Part shown: positions 43,532 through 52,421 of the stretch, piece by piece
Position numbering within the stretch: the stretch's first letter is position 1
Layout: each line of letters opens with the position of its first letter
DNA from: Pedobacter cryophilus
GTDB taxonomy: Bacteria; Bacteroidota; Bacteroidia; Sphingobacteriales; Sphingobacteriaceae
DNA length: 64,000 nucleotides
Direction of reading: 5' to 3'
Assembly (NCBI RefSeq): GCF_005116455.1
Contig: NZ_SWBP01000001.1
Location: 248,001-312,000, forward strand
Made by a program: the position numbers and the translations under genes
The notes under the pieces: model-generated
What the model was told of the DNA's origin: nothing
What the model saw: only the letters and a program-made list of their open reading frames with translations
Database searches by the model: none

Positions 43532-46500
43532 CTATTGTTTCACAAATTGTTTAATCATCACACCGCTTTTTCCTTGTAATTTGATGATGAAAGTTGAAGC
43601 AGGTAATTCTAAAATGTTTAAACTAACTTTACTTTCTGTTTCAGCAATCTCTTTTTTGATGATTACTTTCCCAGCCAAATCTATCACTGATATATTACTG
43701 AATTGATTAGTTTCAAATTCAACGTTTACAATAGATGTACTAGGGTTTGGATAAATTTTAATTTCACTGCCATCATCAAAACTAAAGTTTACAGCTTTTA
43801 TACCTAACACTGTTTTTGTGCCATCTAAATCTATTTGGACCAACTTGTAATAGTTTTCTCCTTTAACGGGAAATAAATCTGTAAAACTATATTGATTTTT
43901 GCTACTGCTATTTCCGTTTCCTTTAATAAAACTAGTCTTGCTGAAGATCTTACCATCTGTGGATTTTAAAATCTCGAAGCCCTGGTTATTTTGCTCTGAT
44001 ATTGTTGTCCAGCTTAACAGCACTGATTTATTATTTTGGATCTTAGCTTGGTAATCAATCAAACTAACAGGCAATGTACCTTTCTCAACAGTTATCGTAT
44101 AGGTTTTAGTAGTACTACCATCTTGTGCCGTAACTTTTACCTCTACGGTATTGCTACCTGCGTTTAAAACTAATGCTGTGGAAGCGTTTCCACTGATTAA
44201 CGTTGCATAGCCACCAGAATTTACTTGTACTTGAATAGTTGTACTAGCATCTGATTTTGTTGGTGTTACGGTAATGCTTGTTGTTGTGTTATCAACATTA
44301 GCTGTGTATGTAATTGTGCCCGCAGCAAAAGTAGGACTCAATGTTCCAGAACTGATGCTTAAATTACTTAAATCTGCATTTTTGGATACATTTTGTAATA
44401 CCGAAAAAACTGCCTGACTTGAAATCACTAATTCAGGCTTACTGTCTCCATTCAAATCGCCAATGATTACTAAATATGGGTTTGAACTAGTTATAAAATC
44501 AACCTTTGGGGTAAAACTACCTGATCCAATGCTGCCAGTAGATGATGTATTTCTATAGACGGAAACCGTACTTGAACCCTGATTTGTAACTGCCAAATCG
44601 GGTTTTCCATCCCCGTCCAAATCGCCTATGGCTACTGAAAATGGACTATTACCTGTAACAAAATCTTGTTTAACTGCAAAGCTGCCAGCACTTATACTGC
44701 CACTACTAGAGGTATTCCGTAATACCGAAACAGTACTTGAACCCTGATTTGTAATTGCCAAATCGGGTTTCCCATCCCCGTCCAAATCGCCTATGGCTAC
44801 TAAAAATGGATTATCACCTGTTGTAAAATCTTGTTTAACTGCAAAGCTGCCAGCACTTATACTGCCACTACTAGAGGTATTCCGTAATACCGAAACAGTA
44901 CTTAAACCACTATTGGTTACTGCTAAATCAGGTTTTCCATCCCCATCCAAATCGCCTATGGTTACTGAAATTGGATTATCGCCTGTTGAAAAATCTATCT
45001 TTGACGCAAAACTTCCAGTACCTAGGCTTCCAAGAGTGGAGGTGTTACGTAAAATTGATACGTTATATGAACTATAATTCGTTACTGCTAAATCGGGTTT
45101 TCCATCTCCGTCCAAATCGCCTATGGCTGCTGACCAAGGACTTAATCCTGTTGCAAAATCAACCTTTGTGGCAAAACTACCTGATCCAATGCTACCAATA
45201 GATGATGTATTTCGATAGACTGAAACCGTATGTGAATCAAAATTTGTAACCGCTAAATCAGGTTTGCCGTCTCCATCTAAATCTCCTATGGCTACCGACC
45301 ATGGCTGTGATCCTGTTGCAAAATCAACCTTTGCGGCAAAACTACCTGATCCAATGCTGCCAGTGGATGATATATTTCGATAGACTGAAACCGTATTTGA
45401 GCCGTAAGTTGCAACCGCCAAATCGGGTTTGCCATCTCCATCCAAATCTCCCATGGCCAATGAAAAAGGATTTGTTCCTGCTGTAAATTCTTGTTTTGTT
45501 GCGAAATCACCAGCTGCAATGTTGGTTTTAGCTGGGCTATAAGTAGGTGTAAAGTTTTTTAAGGTATAAGCCGCTAAACTAGTACCTGTATTTAATAAAG
45601 TGATAGGCGCATAAGTAGCTCCGCTGGGTACTGTTACGGTTACGCTTGTTGCAGTTGCTGCAGTTACTGTTGCTTGGGTTGCGCCAAAGAACACGATATT
45701 ATTGGCACTGGTGGTGTTAAAACCTGTACCTGTTAATGTTACTGGATCTCCTGGTTTGGCATTTAATGGACTAAAACTAGTAATGATAGGTGGGCCAATT
45801 GCTCTAGTAACTGTTGTAGTATAAGTTTTGATGGTTGCGCCGTCTTGTGCGGTAACTTTTACATCTATGGTATTTGTACCCACTGCTAATGTTAATGAAC
45901 CTGATGCATTTCCACTGGTTTGTGTAGCGTAACTACCTCCATTTACTCTTACTTCTATCGTTGCATTTGCATCCGATTTTGTTGGGGTTACTGTTAAACT
46001 GCTTACTCCGTTAGTTACACTTGCTGTATATGCAATTGTGCCAGCAGCAAAAGTAGGACTCAATGTTCCAGAACTTAAGCTTAAATTACTTAAATCTGCA
46101 TTGTTGGATACATTTTGTAATATAGAAACAGTATTTGAACCTGAATTTGTTGCTATCAAGTCGGGTTTGCCATCTCCGTCTAAATCGCCTATAGCTACTG
46201 AATTTGAATATGTTCCTGTTGCAAAATCTACATTTGTTGCAAAAATACTACTTGTAATACTACCCATGGTAGCGATATTGCGATAGACTGAAATAGCAGG
46301 AGATTCATAACTTCCAACTGCCATATCGGGTTTGCCATCCCCATCCAAATCGCCTATGGCCATTAGTTTAGAACGATTACTTACAGTTACAACATATACT
46401 TTTGCAGCAAAACTACCACTAGTAATGCTACCATTGGTTGCGGTATTGCGAAATATTTCTACACCTTCGCTATTAAACGCAGCTACGTCTAGTTTTCCGT

Positions 46501-49500
46501 CTCCATCTAAATCGCTTAGGATTAAAGACGATAGAATGCCATCAGTTGCAAAATCGACCTTTGCTGCAAAACTGCCTGAAGATATATTACCGCTGATAGT
46601 GGTATTTCTCAATACCGAAAACCCATTAACACCATAATCATTTTTAGTAATTACTAAATCGGGTTTGCCATCTCCATCTATATCACCTATATCTATTGAA
46701 TTAGGAAAACCCCCGGTTGTAAAATCTTGCTTTGCAGCAAAACTACCTGTATTGATGTTGCCACTTGTAGTGGTATTTCTAAATACTGAAACACCATTTA
46801 AATAAGCGACAGCCAAATCAAGCTTGCCATCCCCATCTAAATCGTCTATGGCTACAGAATTAGGTGAATTACCTGTTACAAAATTTACCTTAGTTGCAAA
46901 ACTACCTGTTGTTATGCTTCCACTAGTTGATGTATTTCTAAATATCGAAATATCATTTGCAGAGTAATCGTTTGGACCAAAATCAAATGAACGATAGTTC
47001 ACAAACACCAAATCAAGCTTACCGTCCCCATCCAAATCGGCTAAGGCGATTGATGATGCTTTTGTATTTGTCGCAAAATCTACCTTAGGTGCAAAACTGC
47101 CTGCTCCAATGCTACCAGAAGATGATATGTTTCTATAGACAGAAAAACTACTACCAGAATTTGCCACTACTAAATCGGGCTTCCCATCCCCATCTATATC
47201 ACCTACGGCTACCAAATTAGGAGCATCCACGGTTGTAAAATCTACCTTTGCAGCAAAATCACCAGCTAAAATATTAGTTTTAGCTGGGCTATAAGTAGGT
47301 GTAAAGTTTTTTAAGCTATAAGCCGCTAAACCATTACCTGTATTTAATAATGTGATAGGTGCATAAGTAGCTCCGCTTGGTACCGTAACGGTAACGCTTG
47401 TTGCAGTTGCTGGGGTTACTGTTGCTTGGGTTGCGCCAAAGAATACGATATTATTTGCAACTGTGGTATTAAAACCTGTACCTGTTAATGTTACTGCATC
47501 TCCTGGTTTGGCGCTGGTTGGGCTAAAACTAGCGATAATAGGAGGCCCAATTGCTCTAGTAACTGTTGTAGTGTAAGTTTTAATGGTAGTACCATCTTGT
47601 GCTGTAACTTTTACATCTATGGTATTGCTACCTTCATTTAAGCTTAGTGCTACTGATGCGTTTCCACTGTTTACCGTAGCGTAGCTTCCGCTGTTTACCC
47701 TAACCTCTATCGTTGCAGTAGCATCTAATTTTGTAGGCGTTACTGTTACACTTGTTATGTTGTTGCTCACGCTTGCAGTGTAGGTTGTGGTGCCAGATGC
47801 AAAAGTAGGACTTAACGTTCCAGAACTGATTGCCAATGCACTTAAATCTGCATTGCTAGATATGTTTTGTAAAATAGAAACGGTATTTGAACCTTCATTT
47901 GCCACCACTAAATCAGGCTTGCCATCTCCATCCAAATCGCTTATGGCTACTGAATAAGGACTTGTTCCTGTTGCAAAATCTACTTTGGCGGCAAAACTAC
48001 CTGATGTTATGCTGCCGTTAATTGCCGTATTGTGAAAGACTGAAATATTTTGTGAATTTTGATTAGTCACCGCCAAATCAGGCTTACTATCTCCATCCAA
48101 ATCGCTTATGGCTACTGAATAAGGACTTGTTCCTGTTGTAAAAGCTACTCCAGTAGCAAAACTACCTGCTGTTATGCTGCCACTAGTTGTCGTATTGCGA
48201 AAGACTGAAATATTTTGTGAATTTTTATTAGCCACCGCCAAATCAGGCTTGCCATCTCCATCTAAATCGCCTATAGCTACTGAAGTAGGACTAGTTCCTG
48301 CTGTAAAATCTACTCTAGTAGCAAAACTACCTGCTGTTATGCTGCCAATGGTGGAGGTATTGTGAATGACAGAAATATAACTTGTATTAGAATTAGCAAC
48401 CGCCAAATCAGGCTTGCCATCGCCATCTAAATCACCTATAGCTACTGAATAAGGAGAACTTCCTGTGGCAAAATCTACTTTAGCGGCAAAACTACCTGCT
48501 GTTATGCTACCACTGGTAGAGGTATTGCGAATCACTGAAACAGAAGATTGATTTGTCACCGCCAAATCAGGTTTGCCATCGCCATCTAAATCGCCTATAG
48601 CTATTGAATTAAGACTACCTCCTATGGCAAAATCTACTTTAGCGGCAAAACTACCTGCTGTTATGCTGCCACTGGTAGAGGTATTGCGAAAGACTGAAAA
48701 AGTAGTTGAACTTCGATTAGCGACCGCCAAATCAGGCTTGCCATCGCAATCTAAATCGCCTATAGCTACTGAAATAGGTTGACTTCCTGTTGCAAAATCT
48801 ACTTTAGCAGCAAAACTGCCACTGCTCACACTACCATTAGTACTGGTATTGCGATAGACAGAAACACTATTTGAGTAATGATTAGCTACCACTAAATCAG
48901 GCTTGCCATCACCGTCCAAATCGCTTATGGCTACTGATTGAGGATTATATTCAGTTGCAAAATCTTGTTTAGCGGCAAAATCACCAGCTAAAATATTGGT
49001 TTTAGCAGGGCTATAAGTAGGGGTAAAGTTTCTTAAACTATACGCCGCTAAACTAGAGCCTGTATTTAGTAAGGTGATTGGTGCATAAGTAGCTCCGCTG
49101 GGTACTGTTACAGTAACACTTGTAGCTGTTGCTGCTGTTACAATAGCCCTAGTTGCACCAAAAAATACGATATTATTAGCAGTTGTAGTGTTAAAACCTG
49201 TACCTGTTAAAGTTACTGCATCTCCCAGTTTGGCATTTAAAGGACTAAAACTAGTGATGTTAGGGGCGGGTATTGATGTAACAACGCCGGCCACCCAATT
49301 GCTGCTATTACCAGATAATGCGAAACCACTTAATGTTCCATTATTGGCATTTCCAGAAGCATCTATAGCAGTAGTTATTCCAGTATTGGTGCCATTAGCA
49401 ATACCTTGATTAAAACGATATAAGCCTACCAAGCCTGTTTGTGCACTTAATTCGGTATTCATATTGGCCGCTAATTGTGCTTGTGTACGCACCACATTCC

Positions 49501-50005
49501 AAACCCTAACCTCATCTATTGTTCCATTAAAATAGTAGGGCTGGTTGTGTATTCTTCCTATTGAAAAATGAGTACCAGTGGGCATTTGTGATGGGGAAAG
49601 GGTATTGCTGTTACTAGCAACCTCTACTCCGTTTACATATAATTTTTTACCATTAACAGAACTATTGGTAATAGCAATGTGATACCAAGTATTTGCAACG
49701 ATGGTACCTCCTGCAAAAACACTTGTTCCTACACCTGCACTTTGGTTGTAGGATACTAACTGACCGCCACCTATTTCTAATTGAAGTCTTTCGTTTAGTG
49801 TCCCATCAGAAAAGTGCATAATCCACGCTGAGCCTCCTTTGTAATAGATATTGGCCTCTATGGTATAATCAGTTATCGAGGACATTCCTGTTCCTGCGTC
49901 AACATAATCATCTGTTCCGTCAAAATCTAAGGCGTTTCCGGTAACTTGCGCAAACGATAAATTGCCCAAAAAGAGAAATGTAAAAATGAGTAAAAGTTGT
50001 TTCAT
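43532..50005 (-). CDS. giant type IX-secreted surface protein with LamG, TIG, FG-GAP and cadherin-like modules
   Basis: 2157 residues. Signal peptide (1-19); LamG-like jelly-roll domain (about 22-240); then three repeated modules, each a TIG/IPT domain (ITSFSPLNAKPGD...), seven FG-GAP/VCBS repeats with calcium loop DLDGDGKPDLAV, and a cadherin-like beta domain (NADLSNLSISSGTLSPTF). Modules start near residues 250, 820 and 1405. A linker leads to a Por-type C-terminal sorting domain (IKIYPNPSTSIVNVEF to the end, about 2078-2157). Role inferred as adhesin or glycan-binding surface protein. Followed by a tRNA fragment and terminator; preceded by a TPR-HTH regulator. Confidence 0.92.
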   Translation of the reverse strand: MKQLLLIFTFLFLGNLSFAQVTGNALDFDGTDDYVDAGTGMSSITDYTIEANIYYKGGSAWIMHFSDGTLNERLQLEIGGGQLVSYNQSAGVGTSVFAGGTIVANTWYHIAITNSSVNGKKLYVNGVEVASNSNTLSPSQMPTGTHFSIGRIHNQPYYFNGTIDEVRVWNVVRTQAQLAANMNTELSAQTGLVGLYRFNQGIANGTNTGITTAIDASGNANNGTLSGFALSGNSSNWVAGVVTSIPAPNITSFSPLNAKLGDAVTLTGTGFNTTTANNIVFFGATRAIVTAATATSVTVTVPSGATYAPITLLNTGSSLAAYSLRNFTPTYSPAKTNILAGDFAAKQDFATEYNPQSVAISDLDGDGKPDLVVANHYSNSVSVYRNTSTNGSVSSGSFAAKVDFATGSQPISVAIGDLDCDGKPDLAVANRSSTTFSVFRNTSTSGSITAGSFAAKVDFAIGGSLNSIAIGDLDGDGKPDLAVTNQSSVSVIRNTSTSGSITAGSFAAKVDFATGSSPYSVAIGDLDGDGKPDLAVANSNTSYISVIHNTSTIGSITAGSFATRVDFTAGTSPTSVAIGDLDGDGKPDLAVANKNSQNISVFRNTTTSGSITAGSFATGVAFTTGTSPYSVAISDLDGDSKPDLAVTNQNSQNISVFHNTAINGSITSGSFAAKVDFATGTSPYSVAISDLDGDGKPDLVVANEGSNTVSILQNISSNADLSALAISSGTLSPTFASGTTTYTASVSNNITSVTVTPTKLDATATIEVRVNSGSYATVNSGNASVALSLNEGSNTIDVKVTAQDGTTIKTYTTTVTRAIGPPIIASFSPTSAKPGDAVTLTGTGFNTTVANNIVFFGATQATVTPATATSVTVTVPSGATYAPITLLNTGNGLAAYSLKNFTPTYSPAKTNILAGDFAAKVDFTTVDAPNLVAVGDIDGDGKPDLVVANSGSSFSVYRNISSSGSIGAGSFAPKVDFATNTKASSIALADLDGDGKLDLVFVNYRSFDFGPNDYSANDISIFRNTSTSGSITTGSFATKVNFVTGNSPNSVAIDDLDGDGKLDLAVAYLNGVSVFRNTTTSGNINTGSFAAKQDFTTGGFPNSIDIGDIDGDGKPDLVITKNDYGVNGFSVLRNTTISGNISSGSFAAKVDFATDGILSSLILSDLDGDGKLDVAAFNSEGVEIFRNTATNGSITSGSFAAKVYVVTVSNRSKLMAIGDLDGDGKPDMAVGSYESPAISVYRNIATMGSITSSIFATNVDFATGTYSNSVAIGDLDGDGKPDLIATNSGSNTVSILQNVSNNADLSNLSLSSGTLSPTFAAGTIAYTASVTNGVSSLTVTPTKSDANATIEVRVNGGSYATQTSGNASGSLTLAVGTNTIDVKVTAQDGATIKTYTTTVTRAIGPPIITSFSPLNAKPGDPVTLTGTGFNTTSANNIVFFGATQATVTAATATSVTVTVPSGATYAPITLLNTGTSLAAYTLKNFTPTYSPAKTNIAAGDFATKQEFTAGTNPFSLAMGDLDGDGKPDLAVATYGSNTVSVYRNISSTGSIGSGSFAAKVDFATGSQPWSVAIGDLDGDGKPDLAVTNFDSHTVSVYRNTSSIGSIGSGSFATKVDFATGLSPWSAAIGDLDGDGKPDLAVTNYSSYNVSILRNTSTLGSLGTGSFASKIDFSTGDNPISVTIGDLDGDGKPDLAVTNSGLSTVSVLRNTSSSGSISAGSFAVKQDFTTGDNPFLVAIGDLDGDGKPDLAITNQGSSTVSVLRNTSSSGSISAGSFAVKQDFVTGNSPFSVAIGDLDGDGKPDLAVTNQGSSTVSVYRNTSSTGSIGSGSFTPKVDFITSSNPYLVIIGDLNGDSKPELVISSQAVFSVLQNVSKNADLSNLSISSGTLSPTFAAGTITYTANVDNTTTSITVTPTKSDASTTIQVQVNSGGYATLISGNASTALVLNAGSNTVEVKVTAQDGSTTKTYTITVEKGTLPVSLIDYQAKIQNNKSVLLSWTTISEQNNQGFEILKSTDGKIFSKTSFIKGNGNSSSKNQYSFTDLFPVKGENYYKLVQIDLDGTKTVLGIKAVNFSFDDGSEIKIYPNPSTSIVNVEFETNQFSNISVIDLAGKVIIKKEIAETESKVSLNILELPASTFIIKLQGKSGVMIKQFVKQ

Positions 50006-50045
50006 GATTTGATATTTTATGTGAGCGTTTTATAAAATTTAAGCA

Positions 50046-50153
50046 CTAGACTTTTTTAATCTGAAGCGAAAACAAAAACCATATAATAGCAATCAAAACT
50101 ATGGTTGCCATCAACAGTAAAATGAATGGAAGTTTTGATTCTTCTTGCTTCAT
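50046..50153 (-). CDS. small single-membrane-span protein
   Basis: A 35-codon ORF (MKQEESKLPFI ... SLQIKKV): charged N-terminus, one hydrophobic helix (about residues 9-29) and a Lys-containing tail. It lies between the TPR-HTH regulator and the giant surface gene on the same strand. No family recognised; coding status rests on the clean membrane-protein pattern only. Confidence 0.4.
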   Translation of the reverse strand: MKQEESKLPFILLLMATIVLIAIIWFLFSLQIKKV

Positions 50154-50304
50154 TAACAAACGTAGTAAAGCCAATAGCTTAAAACATCATTTTTAGGCGG
50201 ACCATTTCGGACGATTAACAATTAATTGAAAATCAGTTATTTACGCCATTAAAAGGAGATCTTAATTGATTTATTAGTATTGGAGAAACACTAGATTGGA
50301 GAAA

Positions 50305-52065
50305 TTAGATCAAGGTAATGATGTAGTCTTCGAGCTGCTCGATGCTATTAAAGTTTAGGTTAGCTCTTAAACGTCGCTTAGATTTACTAACGCTATCTTT
50401 ACTAATTCCTAGGGTGTGTGCAATTTTTTCATTATCCAATTTCAGGAAAATGAGCATGGCCAAACGTTCATCTGATTGAGTGAGTTCTTGGTGCTTAGAG
50501 CGAATGAAAGGTAAAAAACGTGGGTAGGCTTTAGTAAAATCAATTCTGAATTTATTCCATCCATCGTCTGTAATCAAAGTGAAATGATGGAGACTTTCTG
50601 GTAATTCTTCTACATTTCTCCAGCTTGCTTCTGCTTTAGCTTCTAAACTAGCAATCAAGTCTTCTTTTTCAAAAATATTCTTTTTGAAAATTTCAATCTG
50701 ACTTAATGCGTTTTCCACTTCCTGTTCTTTTAGCTCCGTTTCTAGTGCCAAAATCTGTATTTTCTTCTGCTGCTTAGATTTATAATTACGGTAAATGAAA
50801 AAGCCGAAAAATGAAAGGAGAATCACAAACCCTATTAATGAATTTCTAATCCATGTTAATTGGTTTATTTTTAACAGTCTTTCTCCTTCCTGTTTTTGAA
50901 TGTTATTGTAATAGAGCTCTGTTTCAATTTTTTTTAGTTTACTATTCTCTATCAAAGATTGGTCGACTTTCTGATATTGATTATAAAGCTCTAAATAAGT
51001 AATTGCCTTTTCTAAGCTACCTAACCTTTGGTTTGCTTGATATAAAACTTTATAAATTTCGGCAGCAATTTTTCCCTTATAGATTAACTTGTTTAAATAG
51101 GTTTCTGCTTTTAAAGCGTACTTGATAGCCTGCTCGTCTTCACCTTTTAAATAATATATATTGGCTATATTTTGGAGAAATTCGCAAGTATTACCTTGAT
51201 CATTATATTTAATAGAAGCATTTAATCCTCTTTCTAACAAAGGTAAGGCTTGGCTTATTTTCTCATCCGCTAAATAGGCTTGACCTATATTTCCATAAGT
51301 AAATTCATACCAAAAATCATAGAAAGGAATTCCCTTTAAATGATTCATTTCTATTGCATTAGTAATTTGTTGGTAGTAAAAAATAGAAGTTTTGTATTGC
51401 CCAATTTTTTTATTTGCCGCACCTAATATGTCATTCATTAAAATATTTGGTTCTTTACTTTCATTCTTTTGCAGGTTAAAATATTTTAATGAAAGCTGAC
51501 CATAATAAATACATTTTTTATAATCTCTGGTTTGATATAAGGCTTTAGCTAAAGAATAATAAACATTACTAAAAACCGCAAAAGAGTATGACTTAATACC
51601 TACCTTTTCATGTAAATCGACAGATAGTTTAAGGTAATAAACAGCTTTTTCAAGTTCCCCTTTCCAAAAACACACATCACCCAAAAACCGGAAATACCAA
51701 GCCAATGCGTAGTCATTTTTTACCTTAGCTGCAAGCGGTAGTAAATTGAGCATTTCATTATAAATGGGTTTTTTATTATCCCCAGCTATATCAGAGCCCG
51801 TTATTAACTTAGAGATCTCAAAATAAAGCTTTATTTTAGGGTCAGCATCTTCATCAATTAAATTGGCTATCTCATGATACTGTTCTTTTACAGAATCTGG
51901 TAAGCCATAATCCAAATACTTCGCAAGGTCTCTATATTTAGGGTCAGTCTTTTGCTCATCATTTTCCCAATAATCAACAATCTGCTTGGAAGTATATTTA
52001 TGAGCTTTGGCAACCTTAAATAGAAAGCTTAGAATAAGGACAAGTAGAAATAGTTTTTTAGACAT
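50305..52065 (-). CDS. TPR-repeat transcriptional regulator with membrane span and C-terminal HTH
   Basis: 586 residues: signal-like N-terminus (about 1-21), TPR array (about 100-380, e.g. AVYYLKLSVDLHEKVG, LANIYYLKGEDEQAIKYALKAE-like), transmembrane helix (about 400-420, SLIGFVILLSFFGFFIY), coiled coil, then a LuxR-like HTH ending LAMLIFLKLDNEKIAHTLGISKDSVSKSKRRLR. The layout is a Bacteroidetes one-component sensor that reads the periplasm and binds DNA from the membrane. It lies directly upstream of the small membrane protein and the giant surface gene, so it may control them. Confidence 0.82.
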   Translation of the reverse strand: MSKKLFLLVLILSFLFKVAKAHKYTSKQIVDYWENDEQKTDPKYRDLAKYLDYGLPDSVKEQYHEIANLIDEDADPKIKLYFEISKLITGSDIAGDNKKPIYNEMLNLLPLAAKVKNDYALAWYFRFLGDVCFWKGELEKAVYYLKLSVDLHEKVGIKSYSFAVFSNVYYSLAKALYQTRDYKKCIYYGQLSLKYFNLQKNESKEPNILMNDILGAANKKIGQYKTSIFYYQQITNAIEMNHLKGIPFYDFWYEFTYGNIGQAYLADEKISQALPLLERGLNASIKYNDQGNTCEFLQNIANIYYLKGEDEQAIKYALKAETYLNKLIYKGKIAAEIYKVLYQANQRLGSLEKAITYLELYNQYQKVDQSLIENSKLKKIETELYYNNIQKQEGERLLKINQLTWIRNSLIGFVILLSFFGFFIYRNYKSKQQKKIQILALETELKEQEVENALSQIEIFKKNIFEKEDLIASLEAKAEASWRNVEELPESLHHFTLITDDGWNKFRIDFTKAYPRFLPFIRSKHQELTQSDERLAMLIFLKLDNEKIAHTLGISKDSVSKSKRRLRANLNFNSIEQLEDYIITLI

Positions 52066-52277
52066 TTATGATAAATATTCTACCTAAAATAGAATTTGTT
52101 TTTCTTTTAAAAAGAAAAATAGTATAATAAGTTAAAATAGAGCTAAAACAGTAATTATTTTAATTTTCAATACATTAAAAAAACTCAGCGGAATTTATAA
52201 TCTCCAAACATGTAACTAATTTTATAAAGGCAAAACCATTGTTTTAAATCAATAATTGACTATTTGTACATAAAAAA

Positions 52278-52298
52278 ACCTCTAAGATTATTAGAGGT
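52278..52298 (-). terminator. terminator of tRNA-Arg
   Basis: ACCTCTAA and TTAGAGGT form a perfect 8-bp stem with a 5-nt loop; the minus strand then has a T run. It lies 5 nt beyond the tRNA 3' end. Confidence 0.85.
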
Positions 52299-52303
52299 AT
52301 TTG

Positions 52304-52375
52304 TGGTCCCGACGAGAATCGAACTCATATCTAAAGTTTAGGAAACTTCTATTCTATCCGTTGAACTACGGGACC
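52304..52375 (-). tRNA. tRNA-Arg (anticodon CCT)
   Basis: 72 nt on the minus strand fold as a cloverleaf: acceptor GGTCCCG/CGGGACC (7 bp), anticodon stem GAAGT/ACTTT with loop TTCCTAA (anticodon CCT, reads AGG), T-arm loop TTCGATT, discriminator A. CCA is not encoded. Confidence 0.95.
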
Positions 52376-52421
52376 ATTCTATTTTTGATTTACTATTGCA
52401 AAGCAAATCTAAAATCGTGAT

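Noticed and set aside
44793-49409. Plus-strand ORFs opposite the giant surface protein
   Set aside because: Repetitive Ser/Pro/Lys shadows of the FG-GAP repeats on the minus strand.
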